A stretch of DNA of 64,000 nt from JAKFYM01 sp964416595 (GCA_964416595.1 CAYQES010000009.1:15395-79394); one strand, 5' to 3'. Counted from the first letter of the stretch, positions 43,061-52,792 are shown. Notes: generated from the letters alone by a model not told the origin. Numbers and translations: made by a program.

Positions 43061-46000
43061 ATGAGCAGAAATCCCCCACATAGCCGCTCTCTTCACTCCT
43101 TAAGCGGGATCGATCCGGCCACGTTCGCTTTTCTGTTTTCCAACCTGTTAAGCGGTTCTGCCCCTAAACGAGTTATTGTGCTGGCCCCTAATGAAGCGGC
43201 AGCGGAAAAACTCCATGGGGATTTGGAATTTCAATCTTCTTTTCAACAAGAAGCGTGGAAAGACTTGGAATTGCTCTATTTGCCTGGTTGGGAACTGAGC
43301 CCTTATCGCAACCTGCAACCTAATCTCTCCAATCGTTTAGAACGGATCCGTGTATTGCAAAAGCTCGCACAGCCATCCGCCAGACTAAAAAGGGGGTGGC
43401 TGGCTGTAGCTTCTGCCACTTCATTTTTGCAAGCAGTCATTGATCCTCAGTTTCTTTCGGAATCCTTTTCCCTAAAAAAAGGCACAAAAATAGTGCCAGA
43501 GTTGCTCTGCCAAAAACTGGAACGCTTTGGCTATCATAACACCGATGCGGTAGAAGATCCGGGCACTTATTCTCTGAGAGGGGGAATACTCGATATTTTC
43601 CCCCCCACCATTGATCATCCAGTGCGTCTTGAATTTCTCGACGACGAAATCGAATCTCTTCGGATTTTCAATCCAGAAACACAACGCAGCATTAGAATGC
43701 TAACGGACACGGATGAAATCGCCATTATTCCTGCCCGGGAATTTGCCACGGATGCAGAAAGCCTGCTTGCGGGGCGCGAACGTTTAAAAGAATGGTGCGA
43801 CCAACACGATATCCCCCGCCCTGCCAGAGAAAGAACAAGTAGCCTGTTAAACCAAGGAATTCTCACACCAGAGATGGATTATTTATTGCCATTTTTTCGA
43901 GGCAAGCCCCACTGGATCACTGATCTGTTGGAAACTGGTGTGCAATTGGTGCTTCTAGAGCCCGATCAATTGCAGAAAAATCTTATTCAATGGCAAGAAC
44001 AGCAAACAAAACTCTTTGAAACGAGTCTTTCTCGGCAAGCCATCATTCCGGAACCAGAGCAATTACATGTTTCTTTTGCACAGGCGATTGAATCTCCTGT
44101 TTGGAATGAAATTTTTGAAGTGCGGGAATTGTCAATTGGGGATTCCCCCCAAAGAATGGAAAAAATCCGCCTCTCGGCCTCAAAAAAAACCGCAGATATT
44201 CATGGTCTAGAGAAAAAAATCCGTGCTCTGCAAGAAATCGGCTCAAAAACAATCATTGTGGCCAACTCTCAAAGCCAACTAGATCGACTATTATTTCTGT
44301 TGTCCCAACATAAAATCCGCGCCATTTCTGCGCGCACCGAAAAAGATCTTCCTAAAGATCCTTCTATTGTTGGCCTTGTGCTCGGCACTATCTCTGAAAG
44401 CTTCCATGTGCCCGAAAAACGCATCGCCTTTCTCTCAGAAGATGAAATTTTTGGGGAAAAGCAACACATTCCTAAAAACAAACGGAAAACCACTGCGCCC
44501 GCAGCAGTGATGGAAGATCTTTTGCCCGGCGATTTAGTGGTGCACGTTGAGCATGGAATTGGCAAATACCAAGGCCTATCCCGCATGAAGGCCCTACAAT
44601 CCGATGGAGATTTTGCCCTTATCGAATACGCCTCGGGCGATAAACTATACATTCCCATTTACCGCCTAGAATCTATTTCCCGTTATGTGGGCGCTTCCGG
44701 CGCAACGGGAACGCTCGATAAACTTGGTTCCGGAAATTTTGCGAAAACAAAAGATAGGGTGCGCTCCGCCATAAAAGATATCGCGCAAGATTTACTAAAA
44801 GTGCAAGCCGAGCGCTCTACCAAAGAAGGTTTTGCTTTTAGCGCACCGGATGAAGAATACCGGCAATTTGAAGCGGAATTTCCTTACGATGAAACCGCCG
44901 ATCAAGCCAAAGCCATTCAAGACACCCTAAATGATATGCAAATCCCCCAACCCATGGATCGATTGATTTGTGGTGATGTGGGTTTTGGCAAAACGGAAGT
45001 GGCAATTCGAGCGGCGTTTAAAGCTATACAAGATGGAAAACAAGTAGCTGTACTTGTGCCTACTACCATACTCGCAGAACAACATTATCTTACTTTTTCT
45101 CAACGGATGGCCAATTATCCCGTGAAACTGGCAAGCCTTTCGCGCTTTAAATCCCGCAAAGAGCAAGCGGCGATTGTGGAAAACGTAAAAGAAGGGAAAA
45201 TAGATATCATCATCGGCACCCACCGTATCCTTTCCAAAGATATACACTTTAAAGATTTGGGCCTCGTAATTATCGACGAAGAACAACGCTTTGGAGTGGA
45301 GCACAAAGAAAAATTGAAGCAAATGCGCGCCGTGGTGGATGTACTCACGCTCACGGCCACACCTATTCCTCGCACCCTACAAATGTCGCTCATGGGATTG
45401 AAGGATGTGAGTATCATTCGCACCCCACCCGGAGATCGGCTTTCCATCAAAACCCACTTGGCCACCTTCAACGAAGAAACCATCGCATCTGCCATCCGCA
45501 ACGAATTGAGTCGAGGCGGTCAGGTTTTTTTCATCCACAATCGAGTGCAAAATATCCACAGCATCGAAGAAATGGTGTTGAAAAATATTCCCGAAGCCAA
45601 GGTGGTGGTGGCCCATGGGCAAATGCCCGAATCCCAATTAGAACGGGCGATGATCGGATTTTATCAGAAAAAATTTGATGTCTTAATCGCTACCGCCATC
45701 ATTGAAAACGGCCTTGATGTGCCTAATGCCAACACTCTGATTGTAAATCGCGCAGATACTTTTGGCCTCTCGCAGCTCTATCAGATCCGCGGGCGCGTGG
45801 GCCGCTCGCAAACCCGCGCTTACGCCTACTTTCTAGTTCCCGAAACCGCTGTGATTACTGACGACGCCCGGGAGCGCTTATCTGTTCTGCAACGATTCGT
45901 GGAATTGGGCAGTGGTTATACCATCGCCACCCACGATTTAGAAATCCGTGGTGGGGGAGATGTGCTTGGCCAAGCCCAATCGGGCCACATCGCTTCCGTG

Positions 46001-46513
46001 GGTTATGAAATGTACTTAGATCTTTTACAAGCAGAGGTACAACAACTGAAAGGGGAAAAGGTGGCACCTCCCAGGGAAGAGGTGGAGATCAACGTGCCCT
46101 TCACTGCGGTTTTACCCCAAGAATATGTGCCTGATATGAAATCTCGGCTTACCTTGTACCGGCGATTATCGGCGGTGGCCACAGAAGAAGACGCGGAAAA
46201 TGCCAAACAAGAGCTGCAGGATCGTTATGGCCCCTTACCAAAAGAAGTGGAAGAACTGTTGTGGGTGCTACGTTTAAAGGTATTGATGGGCAGAATGGGA
46301 TTAAAGACTCTCGTGCTTGGACCAAAAGGCATTAGCTTGAGCCCAGGTAAAGAACCCATTTTGAATCCCACCATGATCTTGGCATTGGTACACAACTATC
46401 CCAGAGAATATTCGATTCTACCCGAAGGTAAGTTCGTTATTCGCGGGCAATTCCAATCCAGTTCCCAGGTATATGATAAATTGCGTCAAATACTTCAAAA
46501 CTCTATCCAGTAA
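43061..46513 (+). CDS. mfd: Transcription-repair coupling factor Mfd
   Basis: Mfd removes RNA polymerase stalled at DNA damage and recruits UvrA. Domains in order: UvrB-like N-terminal module (to ~340), the RNA-polymerase-interacting CarD-like domain starting L-P-G-D-L-V-V-H-V-E-H-G-I-G-K-Y near residue 485, and the RecG-like translocase. The translocase has Walker A G-D-V-G-F-G-K-T near 640, the D-E-E-Q box and T-A-T-P-I-P-R-T-L. The TRCF C-terminal domain follows. 1150 residues matches the family. Stands alone downstream of a divergent gap; the next gene has its own promoter. Confidence 0.97.
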   Translation: MSRNPPHSRSLHSLSGIDPATFAFLFSNLLSGSAPKRVIVLAPNEAAAEKLHGDLEFQSSFQQEAWKDLELLYLPGWELSPYRNLQPNLSNRLERIRVLQKLAQPSARLKRGWLAVASATSFLQAVIDPQFLSESFSLKKGTKIVPELLCQKLERFGYHNTDAVEDPGTYSLRGGILDIFPPTIDHPVRLEFLDDEIESLRIFNPETQRSIRMLTDTDEIAIIPAREFATDAESLLAGRERLKEWCDQHDIPRPARERTSSLLNQGILTPEMDYLLPFFRGKPHWITDLLETGVQLVLLEPDQLQKNLIQWQEQQTKLFETSLSRQAIIPEPEQLHVSFAQAIESPVWNEIFEVRELSIGDSPQRMEKIRLSASKKTADIHGLEKKIRALQEIGSKTIIVANSQSQLDRLLFLLSQHKIRAISARTEKDLPKDPSIVGLVLGTISESFHVPEKRIAFLSEDEIFGEKQHIPKNKRKTTAPAAVMEDLLPGDLVVHVEHGIGKYQGLSRMKALQSDGDFALIEYASGDKLYIPIYRLESISRYVGASGATGTLDKLGSGNFAKTKDRVRSAIKDIAQDLLKVQAERSTKEGFAFSAPDEEYRQFEAEFPYDETADQAKAIQDTLNDMQIPQPMDRLICGDVGFGKTEVAIRAAFKAIQDGKQVAVLVPTTILAEQHYLTFSQRMANYPVKLASLSRFKSRKEQAAIVENVKEGKIDIIIGTHRILSKDIHFKDLGLVIIDEEQRFGVEHKEKLKQMRAVVDVLTLTATPIPRTLQMSLMGLKDVSIIRTPPGDRLSIKTHLATFNEETIASAIRNELSRGGQVFFIHNRVQNIHSIEEMVLKNIPEAKVVVAHGQMPESQLERAMIGFYQKKFDVLIATAIIENGLDVPNANTLIVNRADTFGLSQLYQIRGRVGRSQTRAYAYFLVPETAVITDDARERLSVLQRFVELGSGYTIATHDLEIRGGGDVLGQAQSGHIASVGYEMYLDLLQAEVQQLKGEKVAPPREEVEINVPFTAVLPQEYVPDMKSRLTLYRRLSAVATEEDAENAKQELQDRYGPLPKEVEELLWVLRLKVLMGRMGLKTLVLGPKGISLSPGKEPILNPTMILALVHNYPREYSILPEGKFVIRGQFQSSSQVYDKLRQILQNSIQ

Positions 46514-46519
46514 ATCGGC

Positions 46520-46549
46520 TTGACCCGCACCACGACGGAACGCAATAAT
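46520..46549 (+). promoter_or_regulatory. σ70-type promoter of the parvulin/surA genes
   Basis: TTGACC (46520-46525), an 18-nt spacer and AATAAT (46544-46549) each match five of six consensus positions. The element lies between mfd and the first parvulin gene, 41 nt before its ATG. Confidence 0.55.
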
Positions 46550-46589
46550 TAAGTAAGATCCAAGTGATAGGACACGAAAGGGAATTCGT

Positions 46590-47414
46590 ATGCGCAAGCC
46601 ATGGAAGATTATCATCGCCTTAATGCTCTTCGCCCCGGGTGCCTTTGCCGCCCTAGACGCTAATACGGTAGCCGATATTAACGGCAAGCCGCTCACGAAA
46701 GAAGAGTTTGATCGCCGCTATAAAGAAAATATTCAAATTTTCAAATACGACGTACCCACTAAATCAAATATCTTGAATGACATTATTAATTTCGAACTAG
46801 CTGTACAAGAGGCCCGCCGCTTGGGGTTAGACAAAAACCCCCGAGTGCAGGAGCAAATGAGTGCTGTCCTTTACCAAGCTTTAGTAGACCAACAATTAGC
46901 AGAAAAATTTCGTGGCGCTGTAGACGTTACTGAAAAAGAAACTCGGGATTATTGCAGACGAAACCCCGCCGTGCGCTTTAGCCATGTGTATGTAGCCCTA
47001 AAACCCGCCCCCTTAAAGGCGGAAGAAGAAGCGGCTAAGAAAAAAATCGCTGAAGCCCAAGCGGCTTTAGCCAAGGGCATGGCTTTTGAAAAAGTGGTTG
47101 CCCAATTTTCTGAAGGTTATTCCAGCGCCTCCGGCGGCGATACGGGTTTTGTAACCAAAGTACAAATCGATCCCACACTCTATATGGAAGCGAGAAAATT
47201 AAGTGTTGGGCAAATGGCCAAGGGCCCTATTCGCAGCCAATTGGGTTTACACTTAGTGAAACTTACGGGCGTTCAAGATTGCTCCACCATTAATATTCCC
47301 GAGTGGCAGCGTATAGTTTTTGACGAAAAAAGAGCCAAGATTTTCAAAGACTATCTAGGATCTTTGCGCTCCAAAGCCAAAGTTTCCATCAATAACGATC
47401 TCATAAAAGAGTAA
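46590..47414 (+). CDS. Exported parvulin-type peptidyl-prolyl isomerase (PpiC/PrsA-like)
   Basis: Parvulins catalyse cis-trans isomerisation of X-Pro bonds. A signal peptide is visible (hydrophobic residues 7-18, cleavage likely after A-F-A near 20). Residues ~28-110 form a SurA-like helical arm. A parvulin domain follows from ~125 with R-F-S-H-V-Y-V near the start and the hallmark S-G-G-D-T-G-F-V. The domain closes with Q-L-G-L-H-L-V-K-L. The absence of a lipobox suggests a soluble periplasmic protein. 274 residues. Paired with a SurA-like gene 42 nt downstream, so an outer-membrane-protein folding pair is likely. Confidence 0.85.
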   Translation: MRKPWKIIIALMLFAPGAFAALDANTVADINGKPLTKEEFDRRYKENIQIFKYDVPTKSNILNDIINFELAVQEARRLGLDKNPRVQEQMSAVLYQALVDQQLAEKFRGAVDVTEKETRDYCRRNPAVRFSHVYVALKPAPLKAEEEAAKKKIAEAQAALAKGMAFEKVVAQFSEGYSSASGGDTGFVTKVQIDPTLYMEARKLSVGQMAKGPIRSQLGLHLVKLTGVQDCSTINIPEWQRIVFDEKRAKIFKDYLGSLRSKAKVSINNDLIKE

Positions 47415-47440
47415 TTTCGCTTCCAAGACAGAGTGGGCAA

Positions 47441-47477
47441 GGGTAGAACTTCTTCATGAAGAAATTCTACCCTTTTT
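47441..47477 (+). terminator. Hairpin plus T-run overlapping the surA start codon
   Basis: GGGTAGAA (47441-47448) pairs with TTCTACCC (47465-47472), and the inner TTCTTC/GAAGAA extends the stem past one C·A mismatch. TTTTT (47473-47477) follows. The surA ATG (47456-47458) is at the apex, and the only G-rich ribosome-binding run (AAGGG) is in the left arm. It has the form of an intrinsic terminator but would also hide the surA start. Confidence 0.6.
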
Positions 47478-48376
47478 CTTTCCTGGCTCTTTTTCTTTCC
47501 ATTTCCGCCCAAGCTCGCATGGTGGATCGCACCGTGGCCTTAGTGAATGGAGATGTAATCCTGCAATCGGATCTAACAACCTTCCGCAAAAACATGCCTT
47601 TGCGCAAAGAGGTGGATCCGCTACTAGGCTTAGTTAGCGTTTCCCCCGAATCCACCAAAGAAGTGCAAGATTATCTGATCCAAGAAAAACTTATTTTACA
47701 AAAATCTGCAGCCACTGAAGAAGAAGTAGAAGAAGAAATCTCTTCTGTGCAAAAAAACAACAAAATCAATCGCGACCAATTACGGGATGTGCTCAAAAGC
47801 CAGGGCGTGAATTTTGAAGATTACAAACGCTTGATGGCGATCAGCGTGGCCAAAAGAAAATTAATTGAACGGGAGCTGCGCCCCTTGGCTGCTGTTTCTG
47901 ATGAAGAAGTAAAAAATGCCTATTACACGGATAGCGTTTTCCAAAAACAAAGAACGGGCCAGAAGTTGGTTTTGAGCTACGGATTGCGGCAATTGATTTT
48001 GCCCTCTAGTTCCATGGCCGAGGAAGCAAGTAAGAGAATCCGGTCGGGAGAGGATTTTGACGCCGTATTAGCAGATCTCTCCAGTAAGGGCGCGGATTCC
48101 ACCGTTTTAAACTCTATTTCCGAAGAAAATATGAATTCTAAAATTCGAGAAGCTGTACAAGGACTAAAAGTAGGCGAGGTATCTAAGCCGATTTCTGCCG
48201 GTTCCGGATATTTGCTCTTAAAAGTTACCTCCGTAAGCGCCCCACAAGACCCAGTTTTTGAGCAGGAAAAAGAAAGGATTCGTTCCGTCCTTTTCCAGAA
48301 GGCCTTATTAAACCAGTTAAAAATTTGGACAGACCGTGAGCGAGCCGCGTCCTATGTACACATTTCCGCTAACTAA
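47456..48376 (+). CDS. SurA-like periplasmic chaperone with degenerate parvulin domain
   Basis: SurA escorts unfolded outer-membrane proteins through the periplasm. A signal peptide (hydrophobic residues 5-18, A-Q-A cleavage) precedes the SurA N-domain signature V-D-R-T-V-A-L-V-N-G-D-V-I-L-Q-S-D-L. The helical arm includes a long acidic stretch of Glu residues. The single C-terminal parvulin-like domain (about 175-275) keeps its ends (L-R-Q-L-I-L and S-G-Y-L-L-L-K-V) but lacks the G-G-x-x-G-x centre, so isomerase activity is doubtful and a chaperone role is more likely. 306 residues against ~430 in E. coli SurA, which has two parvulin domains. Confidence 0.8.
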   Translation: MKKFYPFSFLALFLSISAQARMVDRTVALVNGDVILQSDLTTFRKNMPLRKEVDPLLGLVSVSPESTKEVQDYLIQEKLILQKSAATEEEVEEEISSVQKNNKINRDQLRDVLKSQGVNFEDYKRLMAISVAKRKLIERELRPLAAVSDEEVKNAYYTDSVFQKQRTGQKLVLSYGLRQLILPSSSMAEEASKRIRSGEDFDAVLADLSSKGADSTVLNSISEENMNSKIREAVQGLKVGEVSKPISAGSGYLLLKVTSVSAPQDPVFEQEKERIRSVLFQKALLNQLKIWTDRERAASYVHISAN

Positions 48377-48413
48377 GCCTCGAGTAGCGCTGATTTAGAG
48401 CGATGGCTCTGGT

Positions 48414-48430
48414 ATCCTGAAACTCAGGAT
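48414..48430 (+). promoter_or_regulatory. Hairpin over the start codon of the GYF_2/TPR gene
   Basis: ATCCTGA (48414-48420), AAC and TCAGGAT (48424-48430) form a perfect 7-bp stem that includes the first two bases of the ATG at 48429. No T-run follows and no separate Shine-Dalgarno is seen at a normal distance. A translational control role is possible. Confidence 0.45.
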
Positions 48431-51400
48431 GCCAGGGAAAAAATACAAAATTCAAATTTCTTCGGATCGAACCCTCGGCCCCTTAGACTTGGAGCGGATT
48501 AGTGCCCTTGTGATGAAGGGTAGAATCCAAGGCACAGAACCCACCAGCGAAGAGCCCTTCAACCAATGGCTACCTTTTCTTTCTTATCCAGCTCTCAGCG
48601 AACTCATGCTGAAAAAAATGGAAATAGACAAAAAGAAAAACAAAGAAGAGTCTATAGGCGAAGAAGAAATCCCCGCTACCAAAACAATGGTCAATACGGA
48701 TTTCACCAAAATCCATGACCAATCCGTAGAAAAAGAAGATAGTAGTTTCGGCATCCCCACCTTGGTGGATATTCCAATCCCACCCAAAGAAGAAAATCCA
48801 GACCAAGAAAAAACTTTAGTTCACTTACCCGTGCCTTCGACAGGCACCGGATTAGAGCGGGAAGATGCCACAAGAATCCTGACCCCCGATAAAATGATTC
48901 ATGCTTTGGAAAAATATTCTCCCTCGGCACAACCTCCTGCTTTAGGAACAGAAAAGAAAAATATTTTTGGCAAGAAAATAGATCAAAGCGCCTACGTGAC
49001 CGAAACAGGCAAGCGGCGTCTATTATCTAGGAATACAGCGGCCCTGCTAGCTTTAGGCCTCTTGCTCATCGCCTATTTAACCACAAAAAACGAGGAGGCC
49101 GCAGATCCCAGTAAACTATTGCCCCGATACCATACTTTCCCCTATGTGGAAGTGAACGTTCCCCCGCGCCTTGGAAATACTATAGACGCAGCTCTTTCTT
49201 CTGAATTGGTAGAGGCCAGTGAAAAAATCATTCGTCGTGAAACTCCCATGGCCTATATGGCTGCCATCAAAAACAATCTATATACTGCTGTTGGCAAAAA
49301 TATCGCCAATTGGGATGCTCGCTCTATTCTGGCTTCTTCCTATATTAGGATTTCAGAAGTTGTTCCCCGGGATCAAAAACTTTTTGAGACTGTAGATAAA
49401 TTACTTCTACCCGGCCCTCCCAATACTCAATGGACCCCAGAATACGCAGTTGCCTTAAGTGAATATTACCAAATGCTAAACCGCTACGACCAAGCCCAAG
49501 AAGTAGTGGATGCATATTTAAAGCGCCGGCAAACTCCTGAGCTTTTTTACCAAAAAGCAAAAATTGCGTTTGAAAAGAGAGAGGTGGATATGGCTCTCGG
49601 AGTGATGAGTAAAGCCATCCCTCCGGAAAAAGTGCAGGCTGCCAATCCTCGGCATCTACTCTTCTATGCAATGCTATTGGATAAAAAGGGCCAGCGGGAG
49701 GCGGCATTGCAAAACCTAGAGCGCCTAAGAAAAGAAACGGCCAAGAGTCTCTATGGCCCGGGCCTTTTGTACTATTCAGATTTTCTTCTCCGCAACGGGA
49801 AAGCCAAAGAAGCCAGGGTGCTTATGAAAACCTTGGTAGAAAATCCCCATCTCTTGGATCGAGTGCAGCTTGCAGAGGCATTTTTAACAGCCGCTAAAAT
49901 TCTAGAAACTTTAAACGATCTACCCCGAGCTAATGTTTTTGCGGAGGCTGCAAAAACATTTCACTTCGACCAAGAAAGCGTGCAAGACATCCTCTTCCGC
50001 ATAAAATCTAAAATACCTTCTACGAAGACCGCTTACTCTTTCATCGTGGCTGGCAAACAAAAAGAAAAGGCCAAACAAACAGAACAAGCCATGAATCTTT
50101 ACATCAAAGCCCTGGAAACCAATCGCTCCGATCCCACGGCCTTCTTACTCCTCGCTAATCTTTTTGAAGAAAAGGGCGATATCAACGAAGCCATAGATCG
50201 CTACCAAAAAGCGGTTACAGGAACAAACAACCGACCCGTGGATGCTTATCTAAATCTAGCCCGCATCTATGCCAATCGCTTTGAATTGGAAAAATCTGCT
50301 AATGCATTGAAACTTGCCGCAGAACTACGCCGCAAACGCGATTATGTGGATTACTACCAAGGTTTAGTGAATTTAAAAGCGCAAAAGAAAGATTTAGCTG
50401 AACCATTTTTCGAGCAGGCCCTGAAAAAAGGTAGCCGCAATAAAAATCTTTATATCAAAATCGGCGAACTGCAGGTGCAGCAGAAAAACCAAAAGCTGGC
50501 GGAATTTTATTATTCCACGGCCCTTCGCTACGCTCCATTTGATTCTGAAGCTATGTTAGGCGTGGCCCTCACTCGTTTTCATTCTGATAGCCCCTCCCGC
50601 GCCATCTCCTTTTTAAAAGATAAACTGGCCATGCAACCAAACTCTGCGGCCATCATGACCAACTTAGCTATCATTTACTTGCGATCTGGCGATCAGGACT
50701 CTGGAAAAAATTACCTACAAAATGCCATCCGCAGCGACTCCCGCTATGCGGAAGCCTTTCGGCTCCTAGGCGATCTCACCAAAGATGAAGGCAATCGACA
50801 AACAGACAATTACGCTGCCCGCCGACACAGCTACCGCTACGCCTTGGCCAGTTACGAAATGTACTCCAAATTAGCGCCCAATGATCCCGAAGGCTTTAAA
50901 GCCACCGCAGATCTTTATTTCGACATCCGGGATCTAGGCGCCGCTGCCAAAAACTATCACAAAGTGCTTTCGCTCACGCCCAATTATCCCGATGTGCGAC
51001 TACGCTTGGCCCAGATTTCCCGCAACGGAGGCGATGGTGAAACCGCCATGAAACTCTTGGAAGATGAAATCAAAATCAACCCCCGTTCCGATGCAGCCAT
51101 GGTGGAAAAAGGGAATATCTTTATGGCCAAACGGGATTTCACTGCGGCCACCAAAGCCTTCACGGAAGCGGCCCGCATCAACGAGAAAAACGCCGACGCT
51201 CTCTTTGGTTTAGGTGTGGTGTACCATCTGCAGGGTAGCTTCGATAACGCCATTTCCCTCTTTTCCCGGGTGATTAATCTAGATCCTTTGAAAGCCGATG
51301 TGCACTGGCAGCTTGGCCTCATCTACCAAAAGCAAAACAACCGCTCCAAAGCTATGCAGGCCTTTACTAACTACAAAGGCGTGATTCGCGATCCCCAGGC

Positions 51401-51443
51401 CATTCGTAAGGCCGAGGAAAAAATCCGGGAACTGCAGAAATAA
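48429..51443 (+). CDS. Large membrane-anchored TPR protein with N-terminal GYF_2-like domain
   Basis: 1004 residues. Residues ~5-60 resemble a GYF_2-type domain (G-P-L-D-L-E-R-I-S-A-L-V-x-x-G-R-I and P-F-N-Q-W-L-P-F). An acidic, low-complexity linker (60-195) follows, then one transmembrane helix at ~202-218. From ~300 to the end there are many TPR units, such as A-E-A-F-R-L-L-G-D-L and A-L-F-G-L-G-V-V-Y-H-L-Q-G-S-F-D-N-A. Positive residues before the helix put the GYF_2 domain in the cytoplasm and the TPRs in the periplasm. It likely scaffolds an envelope complex; the partner is unknown. An in-frame stop just upstream makes the ATG at 48429 the only start. Confidence 0.8.
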   Translation: MPGKKYKIQISSDRTLGPLDLERISALVMKGRIQGTEPTSEEPFNQWLPFLSYPALSELMLKKMEIDKKKNKEESIGEEEIPATKTMVNTDFTKIHDQSVEKEDSSFGIPTLVDIPIPPKEENPDQEKTLVHLPVPSTGTGLEREDATRILTPDKMIHALEKYSPSAQPPALGTEKKNIFGKKIDQSAYVTETGKRRLLSRNTAALLALGLLLIAYLTTKNEEAADPSKLLPRYHTFPYVEVNVPPRLGNTIDAALSSELVEASEKIIRRETPMAYMAAIKNNLYTAVGKNIANWDARSILASSYIRISEVVPRDQKLFETVDKLLLPGPPNTQWTPEYAVALSEYYQMLNRYDQAQEVVDAYLKRRQTPELFYQKAKIAFEKREVDMALGVMSKAIPPEKVQAANPRHLLFYAMLLDKKGQREAALQNLERLRKETAKSLYGPGLLYYSDFLLRNGKAKEARVLMKTLVENPHLLDRVQLAEAFLTAAKILETLNDLPRANVFAEAAKTFHFDQESVQDILFRIKSKIPSTKTAYSFIVAGKQKEKAKQTEQAMNLYIKALETNRSDPTAFLLLANLFEEKGDINEAIDRYQKAVTGTNNRPVDAYLNLARIYANRFELEKSANALKLAAELRRKRDYVDYYQGLVNLKAQKKDLAEPFFEQALKKGSRNKNLYIKIGELQVQQKNQKLAEFYYSTALRYAPFDSEAMLGVALTRFHSDSPSRAISFLKDKLAMQPNSAAIMTNLAIIYLRSGDQDSGKNYLQNAIRSDSRYAEAFRLLGDLTKDEGNRQTDNYAARRHSYRYALASYEMYSKLAPNDPEGFKATADLYFDIRDLGAAAKNYHKVLSLTPNYPDVRLRLAQISRNGGDGETAMKLLEDEIKINPRSDAAMVEKGNIFMAKRDFTAATKAFTEAARINEKNADALFGLGVVYHLQGSFDNAISLFSRVINLDPLKADVHWQLGLIYQKQNNRSKAMQAFTNYKGVIRDPQAIRKAEEKIRELQK

Positions 51444-51481
51444 CCCGCAAAATGCGCTAAATTAGGAAGCAAAGGTGTTTT

Positions 51482-52771
51482 ATGCTCGATTTACGCTGGA
51501 TTTTAGAAAACGAAAAAGTATTACGGGAAAAACTAAAAGCCCGAAATAATTTTCCCACAGATGCCCTGGACCGCATCCTCGCTTGCGACAAAACCAGGCG
51601 GGAGCTTATCCAAAAAGTGGAAAGCGGCAGAGCCCGCAAAAACCAAATTTCCAAAGAAATCCCCCAGAAGAAAAAGGCCGGGGAAGATGTTGCTGCCTTA
51701 ATGAGTGAATCCGTTCGCATCGGGCAAGAGATGGAAGCTTCCGATAAAGAGCTAACGTTGCTCCAGCAAAAACTGGAAGAAGATCTTTTGCAAATTCCCA
51801 ATGCTTTCGATGACTGCGTTCCCCTTGGTAGCGGCGCCGAAGACAATAAAGAAGTGCACCGGCGAGGTGAACCTAAGAAATTTTCGTTCACTCCTCTAGA
51901 TCACCACGATCTAGGTGTGAAACTTGGCATTCTCGATTTTGATCGGGCCACTCGTTTGGCTACGACTCGCTTTACTACCTTGATTGGAAAAGGTGCGCGC
52001 TTAGAGCGAGCGTTGATTCAGTTCATGCTAGATTTGCACACCGAGAATCACGGTTATACCGAAATGATTCCGCCCTTTATGGCCAATACCAAAAGTTTCA
52101 TTGGCACGGGCCAATTGCCAAAATTTAAAGAAGACCAATTCAAGGTGGAAGGTTTCGATCTTTATTTAATTCCTACTTCTGAAGTTTCCGTAACGAACTT
52201 TTATCGCGAAGAAATTTTGGATGAAGCCAAGCTTCCGATTTGTTTCACAGCCTATTCGCCCTGCTTCCGCTCCGAAGCTGGGAGTTACGGCCGGGATACC
52301 CGCGGGCTCATTCGCCAGCACCAGTTTGAAAAAGTGGAGCTCGTGATTTTCTCGCACCCGGATAAATCTATGGAAATGCATGAAAAGCTCACGGGCCATG
52401 CGGAGGAAGTGCTAAATCGCTTGGAATTACCGTACCGACGCATGCTGCTATGTTCCGGAGATATGGGTTTTAGCTCGTTGAAAACCTACGATCTAGAAGT
52501 TTGGTTGCCAGCGCAAAACACCTACCGGGAGATTTCTTCCTGCTCTACTTTTGGCGATTTCCAAGCCCGCCGCATGGGCTCCCGCTTTAAAGGCAAGGAT
52601 GGCAGCAAACCCCGCTTCGTCCACACCTTAAATGGCTCTGGTTTGGCCGTTGGCCGCACCTTAGTGGCCATTTTGGAGAACTTTCAACAGCAAGACGGCT
52701 CCGTTCTGATCCCCAAGGCCTTGCAAAAGTACACAGGCTTTGATCGTATAGAGCCGCCGCGGGAGAAGTAG
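51482..52771 (+). CDS. serS: Seryl-tRNA synthetase
   Basis: SerRS charges tRNA-Ser. The N-terminal coiled-coil arm (about 30-105) that grips the long variable arm is followed by the class II core. Motif 2 lies in F-R-S-E-A-G-S-Y-G-R-D-T-R-G-L-I-R-Q-H-Q-F and motif 3 in N-G-S-G-L-A-V-G-R-T-L-V-A-I-L-E-N. 429 residues is typical. A terminator and then a tRNA-Ser gene, its own substrate, follow directly. Confidence 0.97.
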   Translation: MLDLRWILENEKVLREKLKARNNFPTDALDRILACDKTRRELIQKVESGRARKNQISKEIPQKKKAGEDVAALMSESVRIGQEMEASDKELTLLQQKLEEDLLQIPNAFDDCVPLGSGAEDNKEVHRRGEPKKFSFTPLDHHDLGVKLGILDFDRATRLATTRFTTLIGKGARLERALIQFMLDLHTENHGYTEMIPPFMANTKSFIGTGQLPKFKEDQFKVEGFDLYLIPTSEVSVTNFYREEILDEAKLPICFTAYSPCFRSEAGSYGRDTRGLIRQHQFEKVELVIFSHPDKSMEMHEKLTGHAEEVLNRLELPYRRMLLCSGDMGFSSLKTYDLEVWLPAQNTYREISSCSTFGDFQARRMGSRFKGKDGSKPRFVHTLNGSGLAVGRTLVAILENFQQQDGSVLIPKALQKYTGFDRIEPPREK

Positions 52772-52792
52772 TCCTGGGGTGACGCACCGCTT

